15,645 nucleotides of DNA from assembly GCA_034658655.1 (NCBI GenBank), contig JAYEFQ010000080.1:1-15645 (forward strand), read 5' to 3'. Both the position numbers and the translations under genes were made by a program. Under the pieces are notes generated by a model that saw only the letters and a list, made by a program, of their open reading frames with translations, made no database searches and was not told the origin of the DNA. Source of the DNA: JAQIBY01 sp034658655 (GTDB lineage Bacteria; Bacteroidota; Bacteroidia; Bacteroidales; ML635J-15). Shown piece after piece: positions 14,452 through 15,645 of this stretch (positions are counted from its first letter, which is position 1; the number at the start of each line of letters is the position of its first letter).

Positions 14452-15645
14452 ATGAAAAACAATAGAGTAGTAATTACAGGAATGGGGATAGTTTCCCCTA
14501 TTGGAAATGGAATGAGTTCATTTGAAAACGCATTATTTGCAGGTTATACAGGCACCAGATATATTCAGGAATTAAAAAATTATGGATTCTCCTGTCAGGT
14601 TGCCGGCGTTCCAAATATTTCAGACCATCCAAAATTAGACTTTTTAAAAAAATATGGTTTGCTAAAAACCAGTTTACTTTTGCAATACGCTGTATTAGCA
14701 GGATTAGATGCATGGGAAAATGCCAAATTAAGTATTCCGGAAAATCACGAGCAACCTGCTGATTTTGATAACGGATGCATCATTGGTGCTGGAATAGGTC
14801 CATTGGATTTAGTTGTTGACAATCTCATACCCAACACAAACAAAGTTAAAAAACGTAAACTTCGCAGTACTATCGTAGAGCAAAGCATGTTAAATGCACC
14901 ATCGGCACATCTCAGTATGATTTTAGGGCTCGGAAATCAGGTGAGTTTTAATTCTGCGGCATGTGCAACTGGTACAGAAGCCATTATTACAGCAGCAGAA
15001 AGAATTGCTACAGGAAAAGCCAAACGCATGCTTGCAGGAGGGACAGAATCATACTCTCCTCATGGATGGATTGGTTTTGATGTGATGCGTGTGTTAAACC
15101 GAAATATGAATGATAATCCGGAAAAAGCCTCCTGCCCGCTTAGTGAAAATGCTGCCGGATTTATTCCCGGAGCAGGTGCCGGTGTACTATTGCTAGAATC
15201 ATTAGAGTCTGCTTTAGAACGAAATGCACCAATTCTCGCTGAAATTAGCGGCACACATATCAATTCCGGTGGACAAAGAAATGGAGGCACAATGACAGCA
15301 CCATCATCGGAAGCCGTCATAAAATGCGTTCAGGAAAGCATAAAAGATGCAGAAATACAAGCATCAGATATTGATTACATTAATGGGCATCTAAGCTCCA
15401 CCATGGCTGATGTATTAGAAATACAAAATCTGAGCAAAGCATTAAATCGGTATGGAAAAGATTTCCCCTACATCAACAGCCTTAAAGCACAAACAGGACA
15501 TTGCATTGGAGCCGGCGGGGCAATAGAAACCATCGCTTCGGTTTTGCAAATACAATCGCAAAAAGTCGCTGCATCAATTAATAGTAAAGCCTTGCATCCG
15601 GAGATTGCTAAATTAATTGACGAAAAGTGCGTACCCGATAAACCG
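14452..15645 (+). CDS. Beta-ketoacyl-ACP synthase (FabF/KAS II-like), 3' partial
   Basis: The frame is open from ATG 14452 to the right edge (398 codons, no stop), so only the end of the protein is missing. It begins VVITGMGIVSPIG (6-18), the standard KAS N-terminus. The catalytic triad is complete: C171 in SAACATGTEA, H313 in INGHLSST, and H350 in SLKAQTGHCIGAGGAIE. Around the first His the family consensus NAHGTxT is changed to NGHLSST, so it is probably a specialised KAS and not the housekeeping FabF. It would condense malonyl-ACP with an acyl-ACP, and the product, after reduction, could be dehydrated by the enzyme encoded 5 nt upstream. No acyl carrier protein is seen before the window ends. 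The presence of the active-site Cys argues against a chain-length factor. Confidence 0.88.
   Translation, partial: MKNNRVVITGMGIVSPIGNGMSSFENALFAGYTGTRYIQELKNYGFSCQVAGVPNISDHPKLDFLKKYGLLKTSLLLQYAVLAGLDAWENAKLSIPENHEQPADFDNGCIIGAGIGPLDLVVDNLIPNTNKVKKRKLRSTIVEQSMLNAPSAHLSMILGLGNQVSFNSAACATGTEAIITAAERIATGKAKRMLAGGTESYSPHGWIGFDVMRVLNRNMNDNPEKASCPLSENAAGFIPGAGAGVLLLESLESALERNAPILAEISGTHINSGGQRNGGTMTAPSSEAVIKCVQESIKDAEIQASDIDYINGHLSSTMADVLEIQNLSKALNRYGKDFPYINSLKAQTGHCIGAGGAIETIASVLQIQSQKVAASINSKALHPEIAKLIDEKCVPDKP

Noticed and set aside
15060..15320. Minus-strand 86-codon frame inside the ketoacyl synthase
   Set aside because: Antisense shadow of a strongly conserved enzyme; low-complexity Pro/Ala/Ser composition.

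Overview
The window looks like a chromosomal segment of a member of the Bacteroidota, probably from a draft or metagenome assembly. DNA is AT-rich. Most genes lack a Shine-Dalgarno sequence. Two upstream regions carry the -7 pattern TAnnTTTG of this phylum. A 100-N gap lies inside one gene. I cannot name the genus. No rRNA, tRNA or CRISPR array was seen.

Layout. (1) Bases 1-1193: the 3' part of a TPR-type protein gene open at the left edge, followed by a probable terminator. (2) Bases 1461-10688: a tight, co-directional eight-gene block. It encodes an ABC-2 permease and ATPase of the Wzm/Wzt polysaccharide-export type, three tandem paralogous radical SAM proteins with an N-terminal SPASM/twitch-like Cys module, a DegT-family PLP aminotransferase, a PglD/NeuD-like hexapeptide acyltransferase, and a B12-binding-type radical SAM protein. 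Most junctions overlap by 4-17 nt, so translation is probably coupled. (3) Bases 10689-12736: an accessory-looking segment with a decayed 60-bp copy of the 3' end of the radical SAM gene at 12737-13843, two strong inverted repeats, and an AAA ATPase/DUF4143 gene split by the gap. The gap is flanked by identical 127-bp copies and is almost certainly an assembly artefact. (4) Bases 12737-15645: a minus-strand radical SAM/SPASM gene, divergent from a FabZ-like hotdog dehydratase and a beta-ketoacyl-ACP synthase that runs off the right edge.

How the genes may work together (inference). Aminotransferase plus PglD-like acyltransferase is the classic pair for making an N-acylated amino sugar. Wzm/Wzt would export the finished glycan, with the Wzt C-terminal domain recognising it. 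The four radical SAM enzymes in the same block would then supply unusual radical modifications of the sugar, the lipid carrier or the glycan. No glycosyltransferase, flippase or RiPP precursor gene is visible inside the block, so the substrate is open. The three consecutive N-twitch radical SAM paralogs bracketed by an exporter and amino-sugar genes are the most interesting feature of the window.
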